Assembly (NCBI GenBank): GCA_964353465.1
Contig: CAYGWQ010000091.1
Coordinates: forward strand, 1 to 17,469
Source of the DNA: JAFNAG01 sp964353465
Lineage (GTDB): Bacteria; Acidobacteriota; UBA6911
DNA: 17,469 bases
Direction of reading: 5' to 3'
Position 1 is the stretch's first letter. The number at the start of each line of letters is the position of its first letter. Shown here piece after piece: positions 7,007-13,806 of the stretch. Both the position numbers and the translations under genes were made by a program. The notes beneath the pieces were generated by a model. It was not told where the DNA came from, made no database searches, and was given only the letters and a program-made list of their open reading frames with translations.

Positions 7007-8359
7007 ATGAACCGACGACAGTTTGTGTCCCTTCCATTTGCGATGGCGGCTTCGCCGCTGCTGTCTGCTGCAGAGAAGCCGAACATTATCTTTTTCCTTG
7101 CCGATGATCTCGGCTGGGGAGATTTGAGCTGCTACGGGCAGACGAAGGTGGCAACCCCCAATCTGGACCGCCTCGCGGCAGAAGGCATGCGCTTCTCGCA
7201 AGCCTATGCGGGAAGCACCGTGTGTGCACCATCGCGCGGCTCGCTGATGACTGGGCTTCACACCGGGCATGCGACGATCCGTGGCAACAAGAAACCGGAA
7301 GCAGGCCTGCTCCCTCGCGAAGTAACAGTCGCGTCCCTCCTGAGGCAGGCGGGCTATCACACGGCAATGTTTGGAAAGTGGGGATTGGGCGGCCCCGGCA
7401 CGGGGAGCGTGCCGAACACTCGGGGCTTCGACCAGTTCTACGGCTATCTCGACCAGCAGCATGCCCACAACTACTACCCGGAGCATTTGTGGGACAACCA
7501 GAACGAAGTATTTGTCACCGGCAACTGGTTCGAGCAACGCAAGGTGTATGCGCCGGATCTCTTTACGGAGCGAGTTCTCGCGCTCGCAAAGAAGCCGCAC
7601 AGGCAGCCGTTCTTCCTCTGCTGGACTACGACGATCCCCCACGCCAACAACGAACTCGGCGCACTGCGCGGAAACGGCATGGAAACCCCTTCGGATGCTC
7701 CTTACTCGTCACGTGACTGGCCGCAGACCGAAAGGAATTTTGCCGCGATGATCGCGCGCCTGGATGCCGACCTTGGGCGCCTCGTTGAAGTCCTGCGTCA
7801 GTCCGGGCTCGAGCGCAACACGCTGCTGTTTTTCTCAAGCGATAATGGTCCGCACCGGGAGGGAGGCCACAATCCGGACTTTTTTGACAGCAATGGCCCG
7901 CTCCGCGGCATCAAGCGGGACCTGTATGAAGGCGGCATCCGTGTGCCATTCATCGCATGGTGGCCGGGCCGCATCGCCCCTGGGAGCGTGAGCGACGCGG
8001 TGATAGCCTTCTGGGACATCCTGCCCACGGCAGCCGAGATCGCAGGAATTCGGCCCCCGTCCGGAATCGACGGACGCTCCTTCGCTCCGGCGCTTTTCGG
8101 GAAGCCTCTGCAACCGCATTTGCCCCTCTACTGGGAGTTTCACGAGCGAGGCTTCACGCAGGCGGTGCGGATCGGCGATTGGAAGGGCGTGCGGCCGGAT
8201 GCCGGCGAACCGGTCGAACTCTATGACCTGAGGGAGGATATCGCGGAAGAGGCAAACGTTGCCGCCGGGCATCCGGATGTGGTAGCAAAGATCGATGCGC
8301 TGATGCGCTCGTCGCGAGTCGAATCAGCAGAGTTTCCGATCCGCCCCCGCAAACGCTGA
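7007..8359 (+). CDS. Exported sulfatase (arylsulfatase A family, Cys-type)
   Basis: Hydrolyses sulfate esters, with substrate unknown; likely periplasmic or secreted. The 450-residue product opens with MNRRQFVSLP, a twin-arginine pattern (RRxF), and a short hydrophobic segment ending SAAEKP, consistent with Tat export. The mature part begins NIIFFLADDLGWGD (26-39), where D33 and D34 are metal ligands. CAPSR (73-77) is the sulfatase signature; C73 is the residue matured to formylglycine by an FGE-type enzyme, which is not encoded here. Further family blocks are FGKWGLG (122-128), the metal-binding DN pair (279-280) and IKRDLYEGGIRVPFI (302-316). The ATG at 7007 is chosen because homology and signal begin there and GAGGG lies upstream; a longer in-frame GTG start overlaps the microprotein frame and is implausible. 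It is an isolated sulfatase rather than part of a visible polysaccharide locus. Confidence 0.95.
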   Translation: MNRRQFVSLPFAMAASPLLSAAEKPNIIFFLADDLGWGDLSCYGQTKVATPNLDRLAAEGMRFSQAYAGSTVCAPSRGSLMTGLHTGHATIRGNKKPEAGLLPREVTVASLLRQAGYHTAMFGKWGLGGPGTGSVPNTRGFDQFYGYLDQQHAHNYYPEHLWDNQNEVFVTGNWFEQRKVYAPDLFTERVLALAKKPHRQPFFLCWTTTIPHANNELGALRGNGMETPSDAPYSSRDWPQTERNFAAMIARLDADLGRLVEVLRQSGLERNTLLFFSSDNGPHREGGHNPDFFDSNGPLRGIKRDLYEGGIRVPFIAWWPGRIAPGSVSDAVIAFWDILPTAAEIAGIRPPSGIDGRSFAPALFGKPLQPHLPLYWEFHERGFTQAVRIGDWKGVRPDAGEPVELYDLREDIAEEANVAAGHPDVVAKIDALMRSSRVESAEFPIRPRKR

Positions 8360-8508
8360 GGCTCCTGCCGTCAACGGCATCAACTACCGGTTGATCCCCA
8401 GGCGACCCAGCTCGTTTCTGCCGCGAAATGCCAGCCGAGCCCCACGCAGCAAAGCCCCGGAGGAGCCGAATGACAGCAGTTGGTATCTGTCGCGAAGCTC
8501 AGTTGCAG

Positions 8509-8642
8509 AATGTGCCGGCCGAGCCCCGGAGAATGTGCCGGCCGAGCCGCGGAGAATGTGCCAGCCGAGCCGCGGAGAATGTGCCAGCCGAGCCGCGGAG
8601 AATGTGCCAGCCGAGCCCCAATGTGCCAGCCGAGCCCCGGAG
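8509..8642. repeat. 23-bp tandem repeat, about 5.8 copies
   Basis: Unit AATGTGCCAGCCGAGCCSCG plus GAG, 23 bp. Copies begin at 8509, 8532, 8555, 8578, 8601 (cut to 19 bp) and 8620. Differences are confined to G/A at position 9 and C/G in the CCSCGG part. The last unit's 3' half (GAGCCCCGGAG) is also the start of the palindromic element at 8632, so the array seems to have grown from the head of that element. A unit length not divisible by three argues against coding. Confidence 0.93.
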
Positions 8643-8679
8643 GGGCAGAAAGATAATAGCCGGGGGCGCAAGCCCCCGG
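8632..8679 (+). repeat. REP-like two-hairpin element, copy 1 (forward)
   Basis: 48 bp containing two hairpins: GCCCC-GGA-GGGGC, and an 8-bp stem CCGGGGGC/GCCCCCGG closed by a GCAA tetraloop. AGAAAGATAATAG links them. It matches the reverse complement of 8782-8829 at 38 of 48 positions. Confidence 0.88.
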
Positions 8680-8698
8680 ATAGGATATTGCATTTAAC

Positions 8699-8761
8699 GA
8701 GCCCCGGCAGGGGCGAAAGATCTTTTGTCCGGAACCATTTTCTGTCGCCCCTCCAGGGCTC
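8699..8761. repeat. REP-like copies 2 and 3, head-to-head
   Basis: Copy 2 (forward, 8699-8720) and copy 3 (reverse, 8741-8761) share the GAGCCCCGG(c)AGGGGCG-AAAGA head of copy 1. They are inverted relative to each other, forming a stem of about 21 bp with two substitutions and one bulged base around a 20-nt loop. Confidence 0.85.
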
Positions 8762-8781
8762 CGCGCTGATTTCTGGCCTAA

Positions 8782-8829
8782 CCTCGGGCTCGCGCCCGGG
8801 GCTATTATCTTCCCGCCCCATCGGGGCTT
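8782..8829 (-). repeat. REP-like two-hairpin element, copy 4 (reverse)
   Basis: Inverted partner of copy 1. The GCCCC-GAT-GGGGC head and the AGATAATAGC linker are kept. The second stem has changed but still pairs: one base pair is swapped from G-C to C-G relative to copy 1, one position is mismatched, and the loop is GCGA, again of GNRA type. Confidence 0.88.
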
Positions 8830-8916
8830 GCCTCATAAGCGGAGCGAATTTTGCGACAGCAACCAGCTCGGATCCATGAACAAAATCGCACCGACATCTC
8901 GAAAAACGGCCAAGAT

Positions 8917-10038
8917 CTATGAGCCGTCTCGAGGCCCGATTCCGGACTTGGCATCCATTCTTTCGGCAAGTTCAGTCGAGGATGCGGGGGGCTCCCCAAG
9001 GCTGTGCTCCCAAACCGCGCGGTTCTCCATGCACAGATAGACAAAGACCCGAGGCGCGTGCTCCCCGATCCAGGCTCGCATCTTCGCGTACATCTCATCG
9101 CGAATGGGCCGGAAATAGCGCAGCTTGCCGTGATTGCCGGGGACAAATTCGCCGTAGGGAATTCTGGACCGCGGAAAACGTTCCCGTACGATGTCCTTGA
9201 GGTGGGGAGTGAAGCGCAGACATCCGAGGCTGATCCAGCAGACGCCTTCGGGATCTACCTGCCGGAACAGCTCTCGAACAACTTCTTCATATTCCCGCTC
9301 CCAGCCTGGGTAATAGATCATAGGATCAAAGTGAAAGCCGACGCGATATCCCAACCCCTGGCATAGGCGTGCCGCGCTGAGCCGCTCCGCCAGGGAAGCG
9401 GTCTTGTGCTCCTCACTGCGGATCACGCGCCCCGGATTGAGTGACCATGAAACGATTGTATGTCCTCCGTGATCCACGTCCCGCAGGTTCGCTATTTGAG
9501 CGGTCTTCGTCTTCAGTTCAAGAACCGCATTGGGAAGCGTGCCGAAAAACGGGATGAGCCGGCGCGAGTAGAACGTAAGGTCATCGAGAGCAAGAGAATC
9601 CGCTGTTTCTCCGGTGCCGATGCGGAACGTACGTTCCGGAAAACGCCGCACCTTTGCCTTCACCTCGCTCATCAGGTCTTCGACATTGGTGTAGACGGTC
9701 AGGGCCGGATTGTTGAGAAAGGCCTGCAGTACGCAATAGGTGCATTCCAGATGACAATTCAATGCGAAGTTGATCACCAGATAGTTGCAGCAGATCTCAG
9801 CGCCGGCGCCCGGGCACTCCTTCATGAAGCTGCCCCGATTCCGCGCCAGGATCAGAGTGCGTTTGGCTGTGGTACGGAAGTCGGACCCGGCACGCAACTC
9901 AGGGAGAAGAGTGTCGACATCCTGAACCGTGGAAGTGGGCACGCCCGGAAGCCTCTGCAGCACCTCATGGGTGAGGGCGTCATTCCACGCTTCATCCTGA
10001 ACCACGACGCGCTCGGGACGATAGGAAACCATAGGCAT
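8917..10038 (-). CDS. Spore photoproduct lyase-like radical SAM protein lacking the H-donor cysteine
   Basis: 373-residue radical SAM protein of the SPL family. The 4Fe-4S motif CHLECTYC (C95, C99, C102) sits in a typical SPL context (CNYLVINFALN before, VLQAFLNNP after). FRIGTGETADSLALDDLT (138-155) aligns with the segment around Cys141 of Bacillus subtilis SPL (RFEAxCTSDIVGIDHLT). The catalytic cysteine is replaced by E144. The tyrosine following the last cluster cysteine is V103, while the tyrosine before it (Y101) is kept. LELKTKTAQI and the YPGWEREYEE region also follow SPL. True SPL repairs thymine dimers in spores; this residue pattern makes the same chemistry doubtful, so the substrate is unknown. 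The ATG at 10038 is 3 nt after the stop of a ParB-like gene in the same frame, implying translational coupling. No spore genes are in the window. Confidence 0.9.
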   Translation of the reverse strand: MPMVSYRPERVVVQDEAWNDALTHEVLQRLPGVPTSTVQDVDTLLPELRAGSDFRTTAKRTLILARNRGSFMKECPGAGAEICCNYLVINFALNCHLECTYCVLQAFLNNPALTVYTNVEDLMSEVKAKVRRFPERTFRIGTGETADSLALDDLTFYSRRLIPFFGTLPNAVLELKTKTAQIANLRDVDHGGHTIVSWSLNPGRVIRSEEHKTASLAERLSAARLCQGLGYRVGFHFDPMIYYPGWEREYEEVVRELFRQVDPEGVCWISLGCLRFTPHLKDIVRERFPRSRIPYGEFVPGNHGKLRYFRPIRDEMYAKMRAWIGEHAPRVFVYLCMENRAVWEHSLGEPPASSTELAERMDAKSGIGPRDGS

Positions 10039-10041
10039 CTT

Positions 10042-11010
10042 TCACAAGATCCGGTACAGGCGGTCCAGGGATGAATCACGGCATGCGCGTTCCAACGCAT
10101 CGACCGCCTCGCGAAAAGCCTGCGCGGAACCGGCCTCGAACTCCACACGCAGGCGCGGGCTCTCAAAAAAAGGATCCGGCGACAGGCGGATGCTTCCCGG
10201 CAGATTCAGCTGTGCTTTTTCTGCAAGAAATGTCGCCCGCACACCGGCAATCCGCGGGTTTCGTTGCTGATAGAGCAGAGCGTACACCTTCTCGCCCTTT
10301 TGGAAGGCCGAGAGGCCCACTGCATTGGCGATGGCCAGGATTTCCGGCTGGTTCAGGACCACTTCGAGGGTGGTTTCGGAGATAGCGGCAAGGTCCTCTG
10401 CCAGTTCCAGGACTTCCCGCTGCAGGCTGGCGCTCAATCGGATCCGGCCCAACACCGGCACCATTCTCTCCTGCGTTTCGGGCGAAGTCCGGGCCAGCCG
10501 CTCCGCACTCGCCTGCGTCAGGTGTCCCGCGCTCAACAGGCATCGCAGGCCGGGGCACAGATCATGCAGTTTGAGGTAACTGTGCAGAACATTGCGGTGC
10601 GCAGGAACACCGAGCAGAGGAAGAAAGCGTTCCACCAGGGTTTCCTCCTCAACCCCGCAATGATGCCGCAGCGTGCGAAGGACTCGCGCCACCTCCAGCG
10701 GGCCAAGCTGCCGGTGGGCAAGGTTGTCCCATACAGCTATCAGAAAATCCCGGAGAGGGCTGGACTCAGCAGGTTGCCTGAGTCTGGCCACAACCGCCGC
10801 TTGGCCCAGGACACGAAGCGCGTGCAATCTGCGGAATCCGCAGAGAATGCGGCATCCCGAAGAGGCAATACCCTCCTGCAGGATCACCGGATTCATCTGG
10901 CCAACCGCCTGCAGCGAGGCGCTCATTCGAGGCAGGTCGAGATCTTCGGTGATGCGGAAGGTTTCGTCATTGAAGTCGATGACAGATAGGGGCACCTCTT
11001 GGATTGTCAT
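10042..11010 (-). CDS. ParB-like N-terminal domain protein coupled to the SPL-like gene
   Basis: 322-residue protein with a ParB/Spo0J-type fold. The N-terminal domain contains LPRMSASLQAVGQMNPVIL (26-44) and CGFRRLHALRVLG (57-69). GFRRLHA matches the GxRRxxA box that in ParB binds CTP. A helical region (about 126-172, including VLHSYLKLHDLCPGLRCLL and HLTQASAERLA) resembles the helix-turn-helix DNA-binding core of ParB/KorB. The remaining 150 residues are unlike the short ParB dimerisation tail and are unrecognised. No parA or parS-like inverted repeat is visible, so a chromosome-segregation role is unlikely. Tight linkage to the radical SAM gene (TGA-AAG-ATG, same frame) suggests a shared function, perhaps DNA targeting or damage sensing (inference). 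The ATG has a poor Shine-Dalgarno sequence, but homology begins within the first residues. Confidence 0.8.
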   Translation of the reverse strand: MTIQEVPLSVIDFNDETFRITEDLDLPRMSASLQAVGQMNPVILQEGIASSGCRILCGFRRLHALRVLGQAAVVARLRQPAESSPLRDFLIAVWDNLAHRQLGPLEVARVLRTLRHHCGVEEETLVERFLPLLGVPAHRNVLHSYLKLHDLCPGLRCLLSAGHLTQASAERLARTSPETQERMVPVLGRIRLSASLQREVLELAEDLAAISETTLEVVLNQPEILAIANAVGLSAFQKGEKVYALLYQQRNPRIAGVRATFLAEKAQLNLPGSIRLSPDPFFESPRLRVEFEAGSAQAFREAVDALERACRDSSLDRLYRIL

Positions 11011-11130
11011 GGCTCGAAGGATAAACCGCGGGAGTTTTCAAAACCACTGGCAATTTGCCTCCGTCACGCCGAGATTCCCAACCGGCTTCCGCCCTGCCTG
11101 CATCATCTTCTGCACCTACGCTGTTAATTC

Positions 11131-11158
11131 TGGACAGTTATTTCGGCTCTGATATAGA
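11131..11158 (+). promoter_or_regulatory. Candidate promoter for the TPR gene
   Basis: TGGACA (5 of 6 to TTGACA), 16-nt spacer, TATAGA (4 of 6 to TATAAT). It gives a leader of about 105 nt before the ATG at 11269. The divergent ParB-like operon must also start within 11011-11268, but no clear minus-strand promoter was found. Confidence 0.45.
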
Positions 11159-11200
11159 GTAGGGTTGCCGCTCTTCTATTGGTATTGATCAAAGTCATCA

Positions 11201-11246
11201 GGAGCACTCTCCCGAGCGGGCGGCTCCCGTACGGCAACTGTGCTCC
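11201..11246 (+). other. Leader stem-loop upstream of the TPR gene
   Basis: GGAGCAC (11201-11207) pairs perfectly with GTGCTCC (11240-11246). The enclosed sequence is G+C-rich and can fold further (CCGTACGG is self-complementary). It ends about 8 nt before the AAGGAG ribosome-binding site. It could modulate translation; there is no T-run. Confidence 0.4.
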
Positions 11247-11268
11247 GCATTGATAAGGAGCTGGAGAC

Positions 11269-12291
11269 ATGAACTCCCTGTCGGGCTCAACACGCAGAAC
11301 CTTTCTACTCATCGCTTTTATTTTGGGCTGCATGGCGCTTTTCAGCCCCGGCCAGAAGGCCCTCGCGCAGGATCCCACTACTCCTCAGTATACGCCGGAG
11401 GAGTATAGCGCCTACCAAGCGGTCACGGGCGAAGCCGATCCCACGAAGAAAATGGACCTGATCCTCACGTTCTTCAAGACATATCCGAAATCGTCGTTAG
11501 CTCAACACGTTACGGCTGATTTTCAGACCATGCTGAAGAATCTGCAGGATGCCAGGAAGTGGAGCCAATCGATAACCGATGGGCGGCAATTTCTGACCGT
11601 GGTCCCCGGCGACAACTACACCATCGCGCTCGTGGCGACAGCCTACGCCGAAACCAAGGACTACAGAAATTTTGTGATTTTCGGTGAAGAAGTATATAAG
11701 GCAAACCCCAATGGCAATCTCGCTTACTCCATGGCCAAGGCATACCAGAATCTCGGCAATAATGCCAAGCTTGCCGAGTGGGCTGAGAAAACCGTCGCCA
11801 GACTTCCCGATAACTACGAGATGCTGCTCGAGCTTGCCAAAATCTATATTGATGCGAATCGAACGGCCGAAGCGGACAAGTACGCCAAGCAGTGCCTTAA
11901 GGTGATCCAGGCGGCCGCCAAGCCGGAGCAGTCGAATGACAAGGACTGGACTGCGTATAAGAATCATGCCCAAATGGCGTGCTACTACATCATTGGGAAG
12001 ATCGCCTACGACAGGCAGAGTTACGCGCAGGCGGTCACCAATCTTGAACAATCCCTTAAATTCAACGCACGCAATGACATGGCTTATTACTACCTCGGGC
12101 AGTCCTACTGGCAGACGCGGAATGCTCCCCTGGCGCTGAAGAATTTCGCCAAGGCGTCGCTTCTGGGGGGAAATGCGGCCGGGCCGGCAAGGCAGCAGCT
12201 CGAAAACATGTGGAAAGCCTCGCACCAGGGATCCCTGGCAGGTTTGGACAAGGTCATTGCCGCCGCCAAAGCCGAGCTGCAGGGAAAGTAG
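11269..12291 (+). CDS. Exported tetratricopeptide-repeat protein
   Basis: 340-residue secreted protein built of TPR-like helical hairpins. The N terminus has a charged region (STRR, 7-10), a hydrophobic core (about 11-27) and ALAQ (31-34), a good signal peptidase I site. FILGC (17-21) is a weak lipobox, so an outer-membrane lipoprotein is possible. TPR-type helices can be followed at about 115-145, 152-181, 182-215, 238-267 (AYDRQSYAQAVTNLEQSLKF) and 270-300 (MAYYYLGQSYWQTRNAPLAL). Such proteins act as periplasmic scaffolds, and no enzymatic domain is present. Lys and Asn are more common than in neighbouring products, usual for secreted repeat proteins. AAGGAG lies 8 nt before the ATG. The oxidoreductase gene follows 66 bp downstream on the same strand, so co-transcription is possible. 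Specific role unknown. Confidence 0.88.
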   Translation: MNSLSGSTRRTFLLIAFILGCMALFSPGQKALAQDPTTPQYTPEEYSAYQAVTGEADPTKKMDLILTFFKTYPKSSLAQHVTADFQTMLKNLQDARKWSQSITDGRQFLTVVPGDNYTIALVATAYAETKDYRNFVIFGEEVYKANPNGNLAYSMAKAYQNLGNNAKLAEWAEKTVARLPDNYEMLLELAKIYIDANRTAEADKYAKQCLKVIQAAAKPEQSNDKDWTAYKNHAQMACYYIIGKIAYDRQSYAQAVTNLEQSLKFNARNDMAYYYLGQSYWQTRNAPLALKNFAKASLLGGNAAGPARQQLENMWKASHQGSLAGLDKVIAAAKAELQGK

Positions 12292-12357
12292 CAGACGGCA
12301 GTACGCAGCAGATCGACGTCGTCGAGTTCGACAACAGGCCGCGCACAGTAGATTTGC

Positions 12358-13521
12358 ATGCCGCCATACAGCAAGGCATACGCTGATGCAGTGGTGATTG
12401 GCGGGGGAATTATCGGCGCGAGCATCGCGTATCACCTCGCCTGCCAGAAACCGGGAAAGATCATCCTCCTTGAGCGAGAAACCCTGCTGGGTACTGGCTC
12501 CACAGGCCGCTGCGCGGGCGGCTTTCGCTGCCAGTTCTCCACGGAAATCAATATCCGTCTGTCACTCCTGAGCGTCCCGAGGATCCTGGCCTTCCAGGAT
12601 GAATTGGATTGGCCGGTCGATGTCCACCAGAACGGATACCTGTTCCTCCTTGCCGGACCCGAGGAAGTGGACGCCTTCCGCAAAAGCATCGCGCTTCAGA
12701 ATAGCCTCGGAGCGCCTTCAGAATTCCTGGAACCGGAGGAGATAGCGCGCATCGCGCCGCATGTTTCTCTGGACGGCGTGTTGGGCGGGTCCTATTGCAG
12801 CCAGGACGGCATCGCGGATCCCAGCGGCATGACGCAGGGTTATGCGAACGCCGCACGCCGCCTTGGGGTCGAGATCCGCACCGATGTTGCGGCTACGGGC
12901 ATCCGGAGCTCCAAGGGCAGGCTTGAAGGTGTGGAGACAACCGGGGGCTATGTGCCGGCAGGCGCCGTTATTAATGCCGCGGGCCCGCACGCACGCGAGG
13001 TGGCGTCATGGGCGTGGGTCGATCTTCCCGTATATCCGGAGAGACGCCATGTGTATGCCACGTTCCCGTTCGATCGGGCTCCAGCCAGCCATCTTATGGT
13101 GATCGATTTCGCAACGACTTTTTATTTTCATCGGGAGAGCGGCGGCGTTCTCATGGGGATGGCGGATCCGAACGAGCCTCCGTCTTTCAACCTGGCCGTC
13201 AACCCGGATTTCCTGGAAAAGGTTCTTGAGGTCGGGCTCAAACGCTATCCGGACCTTGCCGGCACCGGCATCAACCGGTCATGGGCCGGGCTCTACGAAA
13301 TGAGTCCTGATGCCCATCCAATCCTCGGCAAAGTGCGAGGGATGGAGGGACTCTATCTTGCGAATGGATTCAGCGGGCATGGCTTCCAGCACGCCCCGGC
13401 GGTGGGCCAACTTCTCACTGAGGAGGTCGTATTGGGAAGCGCCCGAACTCTCGACATCACCCCCCTCAGGCTCGACCGCTTCCGACTGCAGGGGTCAATC
13501 CGCGAAAACAATGTCGTCTGA
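12358..13521 (+). CDS. FAD-dependent oxidoreductase, DAO family (sarcosine/proline dehydrogenase-like)
   Basis: 387-residue flavoprotein that probably oxidises a secondary amine or D-amino acid such as sarcosine, glycine or proline. The N-terminal Rossmann motif is VVIGGGIIGASIAYHLA (12-28), with acidic E39 at the end of the second strand for the FAD ribose. GTGSTGRCAGGFRCQF (45-60) is the usual FAD-contact loop of the sarcosine oxidase beta/proline dehydrogenase subgroup. Further DAO-family blocks are INAAGPHA (205-212), WAGLYEMSPDAHPILG (309-324) and LYLANGFSGHGFQHAPAVG (332-350). There is no signal peptide, so it is cytoplasmic or peripheral. No sarcosine oxidase alpha/gamma/delta genes or hydrogen cyanide synthase partners are adjacent, so it may act as a monomer. 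The Shine-Dalgarno sequence is weak; the start is set by the FAD motif, and no other ATG lies close. The exact substrate cannot be assigned. Confidence 0.92.
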   Translation: MPPYSKAYADAVVIGGGIIGASIAYHLACQKPGKIILLERETLLGTGSTGRCAGGFRCQFSTEINIRLSLLSVPRILAFQDELDWPVDVHQNGYLFLLAGPEEVDAFRKSIALQNSLGAPSEFLEPEEIARIAPHVSLDGVLGGSYCSQDGIADPSGMTQGYANAARRLGVEIRTDVAATGIRSSKGRLEGVETTGGYVPAGAVINAAGPHAREVASWAWVDLPVYPERRHVYATFPFDRAPASHLMVIDFATTFYFHRESGGVLMGMADPNEPPSFNLAVNPDFLEKVLEVGLKRYPDLAGTGINRSWAGLYEMSPDAHPILGKVRGMEGLYLANGFSGHGFQHAPAVGQLLTEEVVLGSARTLDITPLRLDRFRLQGSIRENNVV

Positions 13522-13550
13522 CCTCTGATAACCGCTCGCGCCGCTTTAAT

Positions 13551-13788
13551 AAACCACGAAATACACGAAATGACCGAGTTAGGGCATAGATAGGGACCAG
13601 ACTATCTGTACCATATGAAGACAAAGCGGATAGGATGCCTGCAACCCGCCCCACGGGGCACAACGCTTCGCGTTGTGCCATCTTGTTTCGGATCCAGTGG
13701 GGGATCAGGAGAGCCGGGTATTCCTTGCCCGTGGCCGGTTCGTTTTCGTGTATTTCGCTTATTTTGTGGTTATTGTTTTGGCTGTCGC
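13551..13788. repeat. Repeat island: ACCACGAAATACACGAAA inverted pair flanking hairpins
   Basis: The left arm AAACCACGAAATACACGAAA (13551-13570) and right arm (13743-13771) share an exact 14-bp inverted core, CGAAATACACGAAA; the right arm has about 9 extra bases between the core and AACCAC. The tail after the right arm matches 3762-3783. The enclosed 170 bp carries the hairpins at 13648-13679. The island separates convergent genes (oxidoreductase and RND permease) and shows no gene. Confidence 0.8.
13648..13679. repeat. Double hairpin GCCCCACGGGGC plus 10-bp stem
   Basis: A short GCCC/GGGC hairpin is followed at once by GGCACAACGC (13657-13666) pairing perfectly with GCGTTGTGCC (13670-13679) around TTC. 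GGATAGGAT just upstream and ATCTTGTTTCGGA just downstream resemble the flanks of REP-like copy 2 (GGATAGGAT at 8678-8686 and ATCTTTTGTCCGGA from 8719). This may be a variant of the same family. No T-run is present on either strand. Confidence 0.65.
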
Positions 13789-13806
13789 GGGCGACGCCGT
13801 TCTCTG

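Larger units (their letters stand above)
8360..8916. repeat. Repeat-filled convergent intergenic region
   Basis: About 560 bp between the sulfatase (plus) and SPL-like (minus) stop codons, with no credible gene. Just after the sulfatase stop are two small hairpins (TGCCG/CGGCA and ATCAAC/GTTGAT) without T-runs. Degenerate pieces such as GCCAGCCGAGCCCC appear from about 8430. These lead into a 23-bp tandem array and four palindromic elements, listed separately. About 90 bp before the SPL-like stop are unremarkable. Confidence 0.85.

Noticed and set aside
8509..8642. Possible CRISPR-like array
   Set aside because: Units are directly abutting 23-bp tandem repeats with no variable spacers, and no cas genes are present.
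8384..8879. Long overlapping open frames on both strands with repeated peptides
   Set aside because: They arise from the 23-bp tandem array, whose length is not a multiple of three, so similar repeated peptides appear in several frames. There is no ribosome-binding site or domain.
10264..10989. 241-codon plus-strand frame opposite the ParB-like gene
   Set aside because: Antisense shadow of a gene with clear ParB motifs. G+C-rich codon use opens the opposite frame.
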